A stretch of DNA of 64,000 nt from Thermococcus henrietii (lineage in GTDB: Archaea; Methanobacteriota_B; Thermococci; Thermococcales; Thermococcaceae), in contig NZ_LT900021.1 of assembly GCF_900198835.1 (NCBI RefSeq), positions 620,001 through 684,000 on the forward strand, written 5' to 3'. Each line of letters begins with the position of its first letter. The first letter of the stretch is position 1. The notes under the pieces were generated by a model. The model was given only the letters and a program-made list of their open reading frames with translations. It did no database searches and was not told the origin of the DNA. Below are positions 27,663 through 37,380 of this stretch, piece by piece. A program made the position numbers and the translations under genes.

Positions 27663-28481
27663 TCAGGCCTTCTCAACGGCCTCGAGGACGATTTTTCTAA
27701 GTTCCTCGGCCTTCTTGAAGGCCGTGTCGACGGCGTACATGACTTCCTCGAGCTTGAAGCTTCCTCCCTCGCCCTTTTGGGCGGCCGAGATGTGGCCGTT
27801 CTCGTCGGTGGTTATAGTAATCCTGCCGTCCATGACGCGCTCCTCGTCGAGGTTCGGGTCTACTACCATCGTGCTACCGATTTTCGCGAAGGTGACTGGT
27901 ATCGGGACGCTCTTAACAGGCAGGGGCTCGTACTCGTCGAGTATCTTTACCTCCCCGCTCTCCTCATCGTACTCAATCTTCGGAATCTTGGTGCTCATGA
28001 GGGCCGCTATTGCACCTATTCCGCTCGCGTCGAGCAGGTTGCCGTCGTGGTCGAGGACGTGGACGTCGATGAAGATAACCCTGACGAGCTTGCCGGGAAC
28101 GATGACGAGCTTCTCGAGCTCAACGGCCCCGCTCTCCCTTATCCCCCTGTCCACAACACGGGCGAGCTCGATGGCGTTCTCGTCCGGCGGACCGGGCTCG
28201 AAGGTCGGCGAGGCAAGGGGAACGAGCTCGACGTTGGTTGTCATGACGCCCTTCTCCGGCAAATCCGGGAACGGCTCGCCGAGGTCAACCTTTATTCCGA
28301 CGAGGACCTGCGTGTTTCCAAGCCTGACCCAGGCCGAACCCTCTGCCTTCTCTATGACGTTGACCTTGACCTCGAGGTCGCGGTAGTCCTCGAAGCCCCT
28401 TCCGTCAATCCTCTTGCCCTCCCTGAGGAGGTTTATGATGTGGTCGCGCATTATGCTAGCCATGACTTCCATCTCACTCAT
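27663..28481 (-). CDS. rrp42: Exosome complex RNase PH-like subunit Rrp42
   Basis: 272-residue non-catalytic RNase PH-fold subunit that alternates with Rrp41 in the hexameric ring of the archaeal exosome. Family segments are seen: [23 protein letters not shown] near the N-terminus (given within limits), [28 protein letters not shown] and [18 protein letters not shown]. It overlaps rrp41 by 8 bases at its start. It follows the classic archaeal superoperon order psmA-SBDS-rrp4-rrp41-rrp42. Confidence 0.96.
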   Translation of the reverse strand: MSEMEVMASIMRDHIINLLREGKRIDGRGFEDYRDLEVKVNVIEKAEGSAWVRLGNTQVLVGIKVDLGEPFPDLPEKGVMTTNVELVPLASPTFEPGPPDENAIELARVVDRGIRESGAVELEKLVIVPGKLVRVIFIDVHVLDHDGNLLDASGIGAIAALMSTKIPKIEYDEESGEVKILDEYEPLPVKSVPIPVTFAKIGSTMVVDPNLDEERVMDGRITITTDENGHISAAQKGEGGSFKLEEVMYAVDTAFKKAEELRKIVLEAVEKA

Positions 28482-29223
28482 TGCCCGCCACCTCCTGCGC
28501 TATGCGGAGGTATTTTTCTTTGAGCGCTTCCCTCTGCTTCTGGTAAACCGCCTTGGCTCCCTTTATCGCGAGTTTTACGGCCTCTATGAACTCCTCCCTC
28601 GTTAGGTAGCCGTCCATCTGAAGGAGCGTTATGTCGTTCTTGAGGGGCATTATGGCAACGGGAACGTCCGCCTCACCGTAGTTGTCCTCGTCCTTGTTGA
28701 GGTCGAGAACGATTTCGCCGTCAATCTTTCCGGCGGCGCACGCTGCCACGAGGTCCCTCATCGGTATTCCGGCGTCCGCGAGGGCGAGTGAAGCGGCCGT
28801 TATTCCGGCAACCCTCGTTCCTGCATCTGCCTGTAGGACCTCTATGAAGACGTCTATCGCCGTTCTCGGGAACATTTCAAGGATTAGGGCCGGTTCAAGC
28901 GCGCCCCTTATGACCTTGCTTATCTCGACGCTCCTCCTGTCCGGTCCGGGCTTTTTCCTTTCCTCGACGCTGAATGGTGCCATGTTGTAGCGGACGCGCA
29001 GAATTGCCCTGTCCGGCCTCTGGAGGTGCTTGGGGTGAATCTCCCTCGGGCCGTAGACAGCGGCCATTATCTTGTTCTTGCCCCACTCGACGTAGGCCGA
29101 GCCGTCGGCGTTTTTGAGGACGCCAACCTCCATTTTAATGGGCCTAAGCTCGTACTTCTTCCTGCCGTCAACCCTTCTACCGTTCTCGTCGATGAGCTTT
29201 AAACCCTCAGGCCTGCCCATCAT
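28474..29223 (-). CDS. rrp41: Exosome complex catalytic RNase PH-like subunit Rrp41
   Basis: 249-residue phosphorolytic subunit of the exosome, degrading RNA 3' to 5' and able to add tails. Family motifs: [56 protein letters not shown], and the catalytic-loop segment [23 protein letters not shown]. Three consecutive ATG codons follow GGTGAga; I chose 29223, which gives the MMGRPEG start used in relatives. It overlaps rrp4 by 17 bases. Confidence 0.96.
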   Translation of the reverse strand: MMGRPEGLKLIDENGRRVDGRKKYELRPIKMEVGVLKNADGSAYVEWGKNKIMAAVYGPREIHPKHLQRPDRAILRVRYNMAPFSVEERKKPGPDRRSVEISKVIRGALEPALILEMFPRTAIDVFIEVLQADAGTRVAGITAASLALADAGIPMRDLVAACAAGKIDGEIVLDLNKDEDNYGEADVPVAIMPLKNDITLLQMDGYLTREEFIEAVKLAIKGAKAVYQKQREALKEKYLRIAQEVAGNE

Positions 29224-29980
29224 CATTCTCACCTTCCTTCTCCTCAAGCTGGGGGATTTCCTCAATAACTCCCTGCTCCTTGAGTTCCCTGAGCCTCGAA
29301 AGCAGGTACTCCTTGACCCTGTCTGTCAGTCCCTGCGTGTGGCTCTCGCGGTCGACCTTGAGTATGGCCTCTATCGCGAGCTTCTCGAGCTCATCGTTCT
29401 TTCCGCTCACCCAGACCCAGCCGTTCTGGCCCACTATGATTCTCGTTCTGGTGAGCTTCTTAATCATGTTAATCATCGAACCGCCCTTGCCTATGAGCCT
29501 CGGCACCTTGGAAGGCGTTATCGTGACGAGCTGTCCGCCCCTGAGCGGGCCGCCCTTGAAGGGCATACCCTTCGTTGTGAGGTCAATCTGGTTTATCTCG
29601 TTGAAGGCCTTCACCTTGGCGTAGATTATGTCGCCTATGTCGTAAATCTTCCGCAGGTCGGTCTTGAGCAGGTCTATGCGCTCCTCAACCGCGTCCTGAA
29701 CGCGTAAATTGGCCTGGTACGGTGCCCCTATGTCAACGGTCCAGTTGGAGAACTTGACGTCCACTATCTTTCCGAGGACGTTGTCCCCAACCTCTGGGAT
29801 GTAGGGCCCTTCGAGCGGAATGACCCTTATGAGGTCCCCCCTTATCTCGACAAGTCCTATCACCGTTGAGTAAATCCTGTTGCCTTCCCTGAAGGTTCCC
29901 CTTCCGTTCTTAAACGGCCCCTGGGCGAGCAACGTCCCAGGGACGACCAGTTCCCTTGGTTTTACAAAAATCCGCCTCAT
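29207..29980 (-). CDS. rrp4: Exosome RNA-binding cap subunit Rrp4
   Basis: 257-residue cap protein with an N-terminal domain ([12 protein letters not shown]), an S1 domain ([23 protein letters not shown]) and a KH domain ([21 protein letters not shown], containing the GKGG loop). The Rrp4 cap guides RNA into the Rrp41/42 ring. A Glu-rich tail follows. It overlaps the SBDS gene by 4 bases and the rrp41 start by 17 bases, so the set is translationally coupled. Confidence 0.95.
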   Translation of the reverse strand: MRRIFVKPRELVVPGTLLAQGPFKNGRGTFREGNRIYSTVIGLVEIRGDLIRVIPLEGPYIPEVGDNVLGKIVDVKFSNWTVDIGAPYQANLRVQDAVEERIDLLKTDLRKIYDIGDIIYAKVKAFNEINQIDLTTKGMPFKGGPLRGGQLVTITPSKVPRLIGKGGSMINMIKKLTRTRIIVGQNGWVWVSGKNDELEKLAIEAILKVDRESHTQGLTDRVKEYLLSRLRELKEQGVIEEIPQLEEKEGENDDGQA

Positions 29981-30687
29981 AGTCCCTTCCTCTCTACAAG
30001 TTTAGTAAGAGCGGTGCCCTTCGTCAGGGCGTTAAGCTTCTCATAAAACTCCTCCTCGATTCCTCCGGGAATCTCGATGAGGAACATCCACGAGCCGTCA
30101 CTGGCCCACTCCTCGCGTTTTATCGTTCCGAACTTTCTAACCTCGCCGTAGGCCTTCCCAACGTAGTCGCTCGGTATCTTCACCGCTATGACCTTGACCT
30201 CGAGCTTTATCGGGAGCAACGGTCTAATCGCCTTGATAACCTTCGGAACCTGTGCCTCCGCGTCCTTGAAGAGGTCAACGTGAACCCCTGCCTCTTCCAT
30301 TGCCTTCAGGATTCTGTCTACCGGGTGCGGATAGCCGGTCCTCGGGTCAACCGCGTGCCTGTGGATTATCGTCGCTATGTAGCGCTTCTTCTCCTCGAGC
30401 ATCTGCCTCCTCTGCTCCGCGGTGAGCTGAACCTCGCCCTTCTGGAGGATTATTTTAGCGACTTCGTAGGGGTCGCTGGTTCCGAAGATTTTCTCCATCT
30501 CGTGCTCGCTGGCCTTGTCGCCCTTGTGCGCGTCCTTGAAAACGTAGGGAGTGGCGAGGATTTCTTCTATGGGAACCTCCTTGCCCTCCTTGAAGTCCCT
30601 CGCGAGGTAGGGGTCAACGAGTATCTCGAAGGTCTCGCCGTGCGTCTTCAGACGGGCGATTACCGCTTTGTCAACGCTAATCGGCAT
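29977..30687 (-). CDS. Ribosome maturation protein SBDS (Sdo1 homologue)
   Basis: 236-residue archaeal SBDS protein, three-domain family involved in late 60S/50S subunit maturation with EF-2-like GTPases. Hallmarks: [22 protein letters not shown] at the N-terminus, [22 protein letters not shown], and [23 protein letters not shown]. Located between psmA and rrp4, its conserved place in archaea. GAGGTGGcgggcg gives the RBS. Confidence 0.96.
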   Translation of the reverse strand: MPISVDKAVIARLKTHGETFEILVDPYLARDFKEGKEVPIEEILATPYVFKDAHKGDKASEHEMEKIFGTSDPYEVAKIILQKGEVQLTAEQRRQMLEEKKRYIATIIHRHAVDPRTGYPHPVDRILKAMEEAGVHVDLFKDAEAQVPKVIKAIRPLLPIKLEVKVIAVKIPSDYVGKAYGEVRKFGTIKREEWASDGSWMFLIEIPGGIEEEFYEKLNALTKGTALTKLVERKGL

Positions 30688-30698
30688 CGCCCGCCACC

Positions 30699-31481
30699 TC
30701 AGTAGTTCTGGTCGAGTTCCGAATAGTCCTCGGCCTTCTCCTCAACCTCTTCCTCTTTAATCTCCTCAAGGACCTCGTTGAGGTACTTCTCAAGCTCCTC
30801 CCTCGGGAGCTTCTTCCAGCGCTTGTCCTCGGTGGTAATGTATGCAACCTCTATCGAGTCCGCGGTTGGCTCTTCAAGGGTCTTTGAGAGTGCCAGTATG
30901 GCGAGTTTTATTGCCCCGTCCCTGTCGAGGTTCTCGTCGTAGTGCTCCTCGAAGATGGCCATCGCCACGTTCCTTCCGCTTCCTATAGCGACGGCCTTCC
31001 ACTCGAAGTAGGCACCGCTCGGGTCGGTCTCGTAGAGTTCCGGTTTTTCGTTAACGCCCGCCATGAGCAAAGCGGCACCGAAGGGCCTCACACCGCCGTA
31101 CTGGGTGTGGGCCTGTTTGAGGTCGCAGATTTTCTTCACCAGAACGGTGAGCGGAACGGGTTCGCCGTAGGTGAGGCGGTAAATCTGGGCCTCCAGCCTG
31201 GCCCTGTCAACGAGAACCCTTGCGTCAGCGATGATACCGCTCGGAGCGGCCGCTATGTGGTCGTCAATCTGGAAAATCTTCTCGTAGCTCCTCGGCTCAA
31301 TGAGCCTGCTCGTGATTCTCTTCTCAACGGCCAAAACGACTCCGTCCTTCCACTTAACTCCTACAGCCGTTGCGCCTCTTTTTACAGCTTCCCTCGCGTA
31401 GTTTACCTGAAACAGCCTTCCGTCCGGGCTGAAAACGGTTATCGCCCGGTCGTAGCCAGCCTGCGGTGGTACAAACGCCAT
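30699..31481 (-). CDS. psmA: Proteasome alpha subunit
   Basis: 260-residue 20S proteasome alpha subunit. The N-terminal alpha-type signature [21 protein letters not shown] is at residues 9-29 and [16 protein letters not shown] follows; there is no N-terminal catalytic Thr, as expected for alpha. The C-terminus ends LDQNY, a variant of the HbYX-docking context where regulatory ATPases act on alpha pockets. First gene of the exosome superoperon, with GGGGTGAtgtaga as RBS. Confidence 0.96.
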   Translation of the reverse strand: MAFVPPQAGYDRAITVFSPDGRLFQVNYAREAVKRGATAVGVKWKDGVVLAVEKRITSRLIEPRSYEKIFQIDDHIAAAPSGIIADARVLVDRARLEAQIYRLTYGEPVPLTVLVKKICDLKQAHTQYGGVRPFGAALLMAGVNEKPELYETDPSGAYFEWKAVAIGSGRNVAMAIFEEHYDENLDRDGAIKLAILALSKTLEEPTADSIEVAYITTEDKRWKKLPREELEKYLNEVLEEIKEEEVEEKAEDYSELDQNY

Positions 31482-31542
31482 TCTACATCACCCCTGTTTC
31501 TCACTCCTTTTCGATAGTTGCCGGGTTTTCTATTAAGCTTTT

Positions 31543-31761
31543 CTATCCTCCCCGGAAGGCTATAATCGCCATCTTTCTCGCGGTTCTCTTCGCCATCTCG
31601 AGCGGTATAAAGGCCAGCGCGAAGACGAGGGCTCCGACGTAGATGGACGCCGTCCCGATGGGCTTGAATATCAGCAACGCAAAGCCGAGCAGGAGCAACA
31701 GTAGCCCGGCAGAGAGGAATTTTTTGTGGAGTTTCTGGAGCGATTCAAGCGACTCCTCCAT
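31543..31761 (-). CDS. Small two-helix membrane protein
   Basis: 72-residue protein with two hydrophobic helices (FLSAGLLLLLLGFALLIF and ASIYVGALVFALAFIPL) and a basic C-terminus. ATG at 31761 follows GGTGGTGgc closely. It diverges from the HIT gene over 54 bases. Function unknown. Confidence 0.65.
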   Translation of the reverse strand: MEESLESLQKLHKKFLSAGLLLLLLGFALLIFKPIGTASIYVGALVFALAFIPLEMAKRTARKMAIIAFRGG

Positions 31762-31815
31762 GCCACCACCGGGAGCTTTTTTAGGTGGGAGGATTTTAAG
31801 CCTTTGGTGTTGCCG

Positions 31816-32283
31816 ATGGAGTGCCCCTTCTGCAGACCGCCGAGGGAACAACTCCTCTACGAGGATAGCCTAATAAGAATCCTGTTCGACGCTTATCCTG
31901 CCAGCAGGGGACACCTCCTCGTCGTTCCGAGGAGGCACGTCGAGCGCTGGGAAGATTTGACGGGAGAAGAGAAGCTCGCCCTGATACGGGGCATGGAGTT
32001 GGCGATGGAAGTCCTGAGGGAGACGTTGAAGCCAGACGCCTTCAACGTCGGCATGAACCTCGGAAAGGAAGCCGGGCAAACGGTCCCGCACCTGCACCTC
32101 CACGTAATCCCGCGCTGGGAGGGGGACAGCAGAAACCCGAGGGGAGGCGTCAGAAAGGCCGTCCTCGATTTGGAGGACGAGAACTTAAGTTTGAAGGAGC
32201 GGTGGGTGAAGAACCGTCTGAACGAGGAAGAGATGAAGGCCCTCCGCGAGGCCTTCAGTAAACGTGGCTCTCGCTCTCCCTGA
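31816..32283 (+). CDS. HIT-family nucleotide hydrolase
   Basis: 155-residue histidine triad protein. The triad TVPHLHLHVIPRW is present near residues 92-104 (H-x-H-x-H), preceded by CPFCRPPREQ (a partial zinc site) and DAYPASRGHLLVVPRRHV. HIT enzymes hydrolyse dinucleotide polyphosphates or AMP-conjugates. Start at ATG 31816 gives the usual MECPFC beginning; GGTGttgccg is the RBS. Its 3' end overlaps the convergent 32255-32542 gene by 29 bases. Confidence 0.92.
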   Translation: MECPFCRPPREQLLYEDSLIRILFDAYPASRGHLLVVPRRHVERWEDLTGEEKLALIRGMELAMEVLRETLKPDAFNVGMNLGKEAGQTVPHLHLHVIPRWEGDSRNPRGGVRKAVLDLEDENLSLKERWVKNRLNEEEMKALREAFSKRGSRSP

Positions 32284-32542
32284 GGAGTTCGAGGGTCTTC
32301 AGGAGTCTCTCAACTTCTTTCCTCGGGTAATGCTCCTCGACGTCGCTCTCCGGGTCGAGCCTCTCCAGCTCGGCCTTGAGCTTTTCCAGGTCCTTCAAAT
32401 CCTCCTGAATCTCAATCGCCCGCTGGGCGAACTCGTAGCTCGTCATCGGGCTCTCAAAAACCCTCTGCTGGTTGACGACGAGGGCAATCCTAAGGTGGCC
32501 TATCGTTTCCTCCAAAAGCTCGAGAAGTTCCTTGACCTTCAT
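32255..32542 (-). CDS. Small coiled-coil protein of unknown function
   Basis: 95-residue, strongly helical, Glu/Leu/Lys-rich protein (LLELLEETIGHLRIAL, DLEKLKAELERL, EVERLLKTLELL) that probably forms a coiled coil. No recognised domain. It converges on, and overlaps, the HIT gene. Confidence 0.6.
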   Translation of the reverse strand: MKVKELLELLEETIGHLRIALVVNQQRVFESPMTSYEFAQRAIEIQEDLKDLEKLKAELERLDPESDVEEHYPRKEVERLLKTLELLRESESHVY

Positions 32543-32602
32543 GGTCTATCCTCGACCCGAGGGTATTTAAGGGGTTCGGAGAAACACTTAACGGTGCCGA
32601 AA

Positions 32603-32854
32603 ATGGACGGTGCAACGTTTATGGAGCGCTACGGCTACGGAATCCTGCTGGCCGTGGCGGTGATAGTCATCGTCGTGGTTCTCGCATCGGTCTTCGCGCT
32701 GATTACCGGAGTGGTGGCGGAGTTCGGAACGGCCTTCGCGGTCATCGTTCTGGTTGGTGTCCTGCTCTACGTCCTGATGAGTCGCAGAAAGGCCGTTGAC
32801 GTGAACGCCGAGGAGAGGCGCAAGATTTACGAACGGGGCGAAAAACCCCTCTGA
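32603..32854 (+). CDS. Small membrane protein of unknown function
   Basis: 83-residue protein with two closely spaced hydrophobic segments (GILLAVAVIVIVVVLASVFALI and FGTAFAVIVLVGVLLYVLM) and a basic, charged tail. GGTGccgaa precedes the ATG. Stand-alone gene between divergent and same-strand neighbours; no family recognised. Confidence 0.62.
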   Translation: MDGATFMERYGYGILLAVAVIVIVVVLASVFALITGVVAEFGTAFAVIVLVGVLLYVLMSRRKAVDVNAEERRKIYERGEKPL

Positions 32855-32936
32855 GCTTTGAAATTTTTTCGGTTATCTTCCTCGAGGATTGAAGGCAGAG
32901 TTTTAACCTCCCGGCCCAACCCACTACGGTGGTGAC

Positions 32937-34844
32937 ATGGAGGCGGTTAAGGCTTACCCTTCTGATTCGGCCGATGTAAAAGGCGAAAGGCGAGAGAAGA
33001 AGCTTCTCATGGGAAACGAGGCGATAGCCTACGGCGCCCTCGAAAGCGGTGTCGTTTTCGCCACAGGCTACCCCGGGACGCCATCAACCGAAGTCATCGA
33101 GACGATAGCGAGGCTCAAGCCTGAAGTCTTCGCCGAGTGGGCGCCCAACGAGAAGGTCGCGCTGGAGGAGGCCGCGGGGGTGGCCTACACGGGCTTGAGG
33201 GCTCTCGTGACAATGAAGTGCGTCGGTTTGAACGTGGCAGCGGACCCGCTTATGAGCCTCGCCTATTCAGGCGTCGAAGGCGGTCTCGTAATCCTCGTGG
33301 CGGACGACCCGGGACCACATACAAGCCAGACGGAGCAGGACGACCGCTACTACGGCAAGCTCTCGCTTCTGCCGGTCCTTGAGCCTGCCGACCCGCAGGA
33401 GGCCCACGACCTGATTAAGTACGCCTACGAGCTGAGCGAGAAGTACAAGGTCCCGGTCATCTTCAGGACAACAACCAGGGTTAACCACACGACCGCCGAT
33501 GTGGAGGTCGGGGAGTTCATCGAACTCGACAGGAAGCCCGTCTTCAAGAAGGACATCGAGCGCTATGTTAGAGCCAGCATGGAAGGCAACAGGAAGAGGC
33601 ACAGGTGGCTCAACGAGACCCTGGCGAAGATAGAGGAAGAGTTCAACTCGATGCCCTTCAACTGGGTCGAGGGGAGCGGTAGAATTGGAATAATCGTCGA
33701 GGGCGCGCCCTACAACTACGTGAAGGAGGTTCTTCCGAAAATTGGGGAGGACCTCAAGGTCCTCAAGCTCTCAACGCCCCACCCGCTCCCGAGGAAGCTC
33801 GTCGTTGATTTCCTCAAAACCGTTGATTTCGCGATTGTAATCGAGGACGGCGCGCCGTTCCTCGAGGAGGAGGTCAAGATAGTCGCTTACGAGGCTGGCT
33901 TGAATGTTCCAATCTACGGCAAGAGAACCGGGCATCTGCCCCTTGAGGGCGAGCTCACACCGAGCCTCGTCAGAAACGCCCTCCTCAGGCTAATTGGTGA
34001 AAGCGAAGAAACCTACGAGAAGCCGGAGGAGGTAAAGCTCGCCGAAAGCCTCGCCCCGAAGAGACCGCCGGTAATGTGCCCCGGCTGTCCGCACAGGGGA
34101 AGCTACAGGGCCGCTTTAGATGCCCTCCGCGACCTCAAGCTCGGCCGCTACTCGGTCCCCATTCACGGCGACATAGGCTGTTACGCCCTATCGCTCCTCC
34201 CGCCGCTCGAGGCCATCTGGACCGAGTACGTCATGGGCGCGAGCATAAGCCTTGCCAACGGCCAGAGCGTGGCAATGAACAAGAAGATAATCGCGACAAT
34301 CGGTGACTCGACGTTCTTCCACAACGGAATTCAGCCGCTGGTAGATGCCGTCTACAAGAACCTGAACGTTCTGGTGATGATACTCGACAACAGGACGACG
34401 GCGATGACCGGCCACCAGCCGCACCCGGGAACCGGCGGTAGCGAAACCGGCAGGAAGTTCAACGAGATTGACATCGAGGCTTTGGTTAAGGCGCTTGGCG
34501 TCAAGTACGTCAAAACCGTTGACCCCTACGACCTCAAGGCCACGAGGGAGGCCATAAAGGAGGCCATGCAGGTGGAAGGGCCAGCCGTCATAATAGCGAA
34601 GCGCGAGTGCGTCATTCCCGTCATAAGGCGCGGTGAGATAGGCGAGATACCGCTCGTCGTCGAGGACAAGTGCACCGGCTGCAAGGCGTGCATACTCCTG
34701 ACCGGCTGTCCGGCGCTCGTCTACGACCCGGAGACCAACAAGGTGCGCATAGACAGCCTGCTCTGTACGGGCTGTGGCGTCTGCAACCAGACGTGCCCGT
34801 TCGACGCCATAAAGTTCCCGAGCGAGCTGGAGAAGGGGGCTTAG
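32937..34844 (+). CDS. iorA: Indolepyruvate:ferredoxin oxidoreductase alpha subunit
   Basis: 635-residue IorA, oxidising aryl-pyruvates from aromatic amino acid fermentation to acyl-CoA with ferredoxin reduction. N-terminal pyrimidine-like domain (GYPGTPSTEVIE, EWAPNEKVALEEAAG), TPP-binding half (HGDIGCYALSLLPP, GDSTFFHNGIQPL) and a C-terminal 2x[4Fe-4S] region (CTGCKACILLTGCP, CTGCGVCNQTCP) with the C-x2-C-x2-C-x4-C variant typical for this enzyme. GGTGGTGac is the RBS. The beta subunit gene (iorB), normally adjacent, is not seen; downstream is a convergent DUF4152 gene. Confidence 0.95.
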   Translation: MEAVKAYPSDSADVKGERREKKLLMGNEAIAYGALESGVVFATGYPGTPSTEVIETIARLKPEVFAEWAPNEKVALEEAAGVAYTGLRALVTMKCVGLNVAADPLMSLAYSGVEGGLVILVADDPGPHTSQTEQDDRYYGKLSLLPVLEPADPQEAHDLIKYAYELSEKYKVPVIFRTTTRVNHTTADVEVGEFIELDRKPVFKKDIERYVRASMEGNRKRHRWLNETLAKIEEEFNSMPFNWVEGSGRIGIIVEGAPYNYVKEVLPKIGEDLKVLKLSTPHPLPRKLVVDFLKTVDFAIVIEDGAPFLEEEVKIVAYEAGLNVPIYGKRTGHLPLEGELTPSLVRNALLRLIGESEETYEKPEEVKLAESLAPKRPPVMCPGCPHRGSYRAALDALRDLKLGRYSVPIHGDIGCYALSLLPPLEAIWTEYVMGASISLANGQSVAMNKKIIATIGDSTFFHNGIQPLVDAVYKNLNVLVMILDNRTTAMTGHQPHPGTGGSETGRKFNEIDIEALVKALGVKYVKTVDPYDLKATREAIKEAMQVEGPAVIIAKRECVIPVIRRGEIGEIPLVVEDKCTGCKACILLTGCPALVYDPETNKVRIDSLLCTGCGVCNQTCPFDAIKFPSELEKGA

Positions 34845-34849
34845 CCCCC

Positions 34850-35533
34850 TTACTCTCTCCAAACCTCCAGAACCATGAAGCGCCTGACGAGCGGATTCGG
34901 GTAGAGTTCCCAGCCGATTCCCTCTGTCTCCGCTTCAATTTCCCCGAAGAGACCGCCCTCGCGCGGGTCGAGGCTCTCACCGTAGATTTTTCCGGGCCTT
35001 ATTTCGACTTTCATGTAGCGCGGGAGGCCGACGATGGCTTTCCCCTCCTTCCTCGCGTACTCGATGGCCCACTTTGCCGTGTACAGGCCGGCGTAGATTT
35101 CCGCTACTCTGACCGGGACGCTCGACTTGCCGATGGCGATTATCTCTATCCCCGTCTCCTCCCAGAACTTCTTGGCTAAGGGCTGGAGGTCCTTCGCGAG
35201 GTCTTTCCATACCTCCTTTCCGCGGTCGGTTATCGTTAAGGCGTCAATGGTCGGCTCGTCGAGCTTTCTCACCTCTATCCCGCCGATTGTCGAGTCAAGG
35301 TGAATGACGTCCGGTTTGACCTCCCTTGCAAGCTCAACCGCGAGGAACGCCTCGTCCCTGATGGCCTGCCTTCCGCTCATGTCGTAGTCGAAGGGGTTGG
35401 CGTACTTCACCCTGCTGAGCGTCGCGGTTCTGTAGGGCTTCTCAACCAGCACTGCAGCAGTTGCAATGAGTCCTATCGGCTCGTAGTCCTCGGTTAGTAG
35501 GGCCCCACCCGTGTCGGCTGAAACAATCCTCAT
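34850..35533 (-). CDS. DUF4152-family protein
   Basis: About 227 residues, begins MRIVSADTGGALL, and reads as the DUF4152 family known from Thermococcales (an RNase H-like fold is suggested by the N-terminal strands and conserved Asp residues in SADTGG and HLDSTIGGIEV). No demonstrated function. GGTGGTtgcc precedes the ATG at 35533. It converges with iorA and diverges from the next gene. Confidence 0.75.
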   Translation of the reverse strand: MRIVSADTGGALLTEDYEPIGLIATAAVLVEKPYRTATLSRVKYANPFDYDMSGRQAIRDEAFLAVELAREVKPDVIHLDSTIGGIEVRKLDEPTIDALTITDRGKEVWKDLAKDLQPLAKKFWEETGIEIIAIGKSSVPVRVAEIYAGLYTAKWAIEYARKEGKAIVGLPRYMKVEIRPGKIYGESLDPREGGLFGEIEAETEGIGWELYPNPLVRRFMVLEVWRE

Positions 35534-35597
35534 GGCAACCACCGTTAACGACCAATTACCGATATACCCTCAGGTCCAAATACCTATGGTGAGACCG

Positions 35598-35972
35598 ATG
35601 GATAGGACAGTTTATGAAGCTTTGGGGAAGTACGTTGACAGCTTATCAAACTCCCTGTACCTGGGCACGAGCCGGGGGACGGTTTACCTCGAGGACGAGC
35701 CTGTAACCCCGGAGGATGTAAGGCTCTCGCTCTTCTTCTCGGGAAAATCAATAGAGATAAGCTCCCTGTGGGGCAGGGAAAATCATGGGGCGCTCTATTT
35801 AAGGGGCTCTCCCAAGGTTCGCTTCCGCTCCGGAAGGATTGAGCTGCTCTTTCTCACGAGAAAGGGTCATGTCCTCGTCCGGCTCAGGGCAGGCAGGGGC
35901 TTTGCCAAGGTCCTCGCGAACACTGCCTCCCAGTGTAGCGGGGGCATTGGCTCGCTCTGGGTCAGAGGCTGA
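35598..35972 (+). CDS. Conserved protein of unknown function
   Basis: About 124 residues. The start at ATG 35598 follows GGTGAgaccg. The sequence alternates beta strands (SLYLGTSRGTVYLED, KVRFRSGRIELLFLTRKGHVLVRLRAG parts) and basic residues, suggesting a small beta-rich domain. No family recognised. Its stop is 6 bases from the end of a convergent gene. Confidence 0.6.
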   Translation: MDRTVYEALGKYVDSLSNSLYLGTSRGTVYLEDEPVTPEDVRLSLFFSGKSIEISSLWGRENHGALYLRGSPKVRFRSGRIELLFLTRKGHVLVRLRAGRGFAKVLANTASQCSGGIGSLWVRG

Positions 35973-35978
35973 GTCTCG

Positions 35979-36296
35979 TCACCGCTCGGAACTCGGCAAA
36001 CTCATCATCCCCTTCAGTTCTTTCAGCTCTTCCCTTAAAGCTCTTGCCGTTTCTTCGCTTCCCGTGAGGGAGGAATACTTTCTCAGGGCCTCCTCGAGCT
36101 CTGGCCATTTTCCGAGGAAACCGCTGAGCCTCTCGGCCGGAACGAGCATGCCAGTTTCCCTGTAAACCACCAGCGCGCCGAGCGTTTTCAGAGCGTCGAG
36201 AAGGGCCTCGAAGGCCTCGCCGTACCTGCCCTCGTCCATCAGTCTCTCGCCTTTCTCAAGGCATGAGCTGAACCTCTCAACCAGCGCCTCCTCCAT
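35979..36296 (-). CDS. Small helical protein of unknown function
   Basis: 105-residue helical protein (ERFSSCLEKGERLMDEGRYGEAFEALLDAL resembles one TPR-like hairpin, given only in part). GGTGGTcgt gives an RBS for the ATG at 36296. Divergent from the AI-2E-type gene. No specific function. Confidence 0.58.
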   Translation of the reverse strand: MEEALVERFSSCLEKGERLMDEGRYGEAFEALLDALKTLGALVVYRETGMLVPAERLSGFLGKWPELEEALRKYSSLTGSEETARALREELKELKGMMSLPSSER

Positions 36297-36342
36297 ACGA
36301 CCACCGGCGGGTTTTTATAGTCGGGGCTAATAAACCCTTGGG

Positions 36343-37380
36343 ATGAAGGCCGAGGAACTCGTCTGGGGCGCGGTCGTAGCAATAATCCTCTACGTAACCT
36401 GGAGGGTAGTCAATCCACTCGTAACTCCCATATTCTTTGGCTTTGTCTTGGCCTACGCCTCATATCCACTTCAGCGCAGGCTCTCTGTAAAGCTCGGAAA
36501 GAAGCGCTCCGCCCTCGTGATAAGCCTTTCAATGCTCGTCTTCGGTGGGGCACTGACGCTGGAACTCCTCCTCGTCTCGGTTCAGGTCCTCATGTCATTC
36601 TACGAGGGCATCGTGAACGTCTTCAACTGGCTCCTGACCCTTCCTCTTCCTCTGGATGTCCTCAACTTCCTCCAGCACTTTCAGGACCAGGCCGTCCCCA
36701 AGATAGCCGATTACCTCTCACGGCAGGCGTTCTCCCTGCCTTCCTACCTCCTCCAGCTCTTCGTGTTCTTTTTCACCTACTACTACGCCCTCGCCTACGG
36801 GGAGGAAATCCGGGCCCAGATATACGCTCTCCTGCCGGATAAGAACCGCGAACTCGGCGAGGAAATCTTACGGAGCGTGAACAAAACCCTCTCTGCCCTC
36901 GTTAGAGCATGGCTCCTCCTCAACGTGGCCAAGGGAATCCTGATGACAATCGGCTTCATAGTCTTCCGCGTCTCAGACCTCTACACGGCCATAGTCGCCG
37001 GTTTCCTGACGTTCGCCTTTTCCTTCGTCCCCCTCTTCGAGGGCTGGATGATTTGGCTCGCGGCGGCGATATACTTTGCGGTCAAAGGCGCTTATCTACA
37101 CGCCCTTGGAATAGCGCTCTACGGCTTCTTCCTCGTCTCCCCGATGCCCGACTACACGATAAGGCCCATGCTTGTGGCGAGAGACGCGAAGCTCGACGAG
37201 ACCCTCGTGTTCATCGGAATGATTGGCGGAACCTGGGCGATGGGGCTGAAGGGTCTCATAATAGGGCCAATCGTTTTAAACCTGCTCCTCGTCCTCCTGA
37301 AAGAGTGGAAAAGGTTCACAGAATCTTCACGCCGACTCTCTCAAGCTCCTCAAGAGCTTTCTTCTCGTCCTCCGGGTTGA
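36343..37380 (+). CDS. AI-2E (PerM) family membrane transporter
   Basis: 345-residue polytopic protein of the AI-2E/PerM family: N-terminal helices (PLVTPIFFGFVLAYASYP), a central soluble-like segment with repeated long helices, and the conserved C-terminal half (GFLTFAFSFVPLFEGWMIW, GLKGLIIGPIVLNLLLVLL). Families of this type export autoinducer-2 or exchange Na+/H+; the substrate here is unknown. The stop overlaps the convergent nicotinamidase by 65 bases, an unusually long overlap for this genome. Confidence 0.85.
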   Translation: MKAEELVWGAVVAIILYVTWRVVNPLVTPIFFGFVLAYASYPLQRRLSVKLGKKRSALVISLSMLVFGGALTLELLLVSVQVLMSFYEGIVNVFNWLLTLPLPLDVLNFLQHFQDQAVPKIADYLSRQAFSLPSYLLQLFVFFFTYYYALAYGEEIRAQIYALLPDKNRELGEEILRSVNKTLSALVRAWLLLNVAKGILMTIGFIVFRVSDLYTAIVAGFLTFAFSFVPLFEGWMIWLAAAIYFAVKGAYLHALGIALYGFFLVSPMPDYTIRPMLVARDAKLDETLVFIGMIGGTWAMGLKGLIIGPIVLNLLLVLLKEWKRFTESSRRLSQAPQELSSRPPG

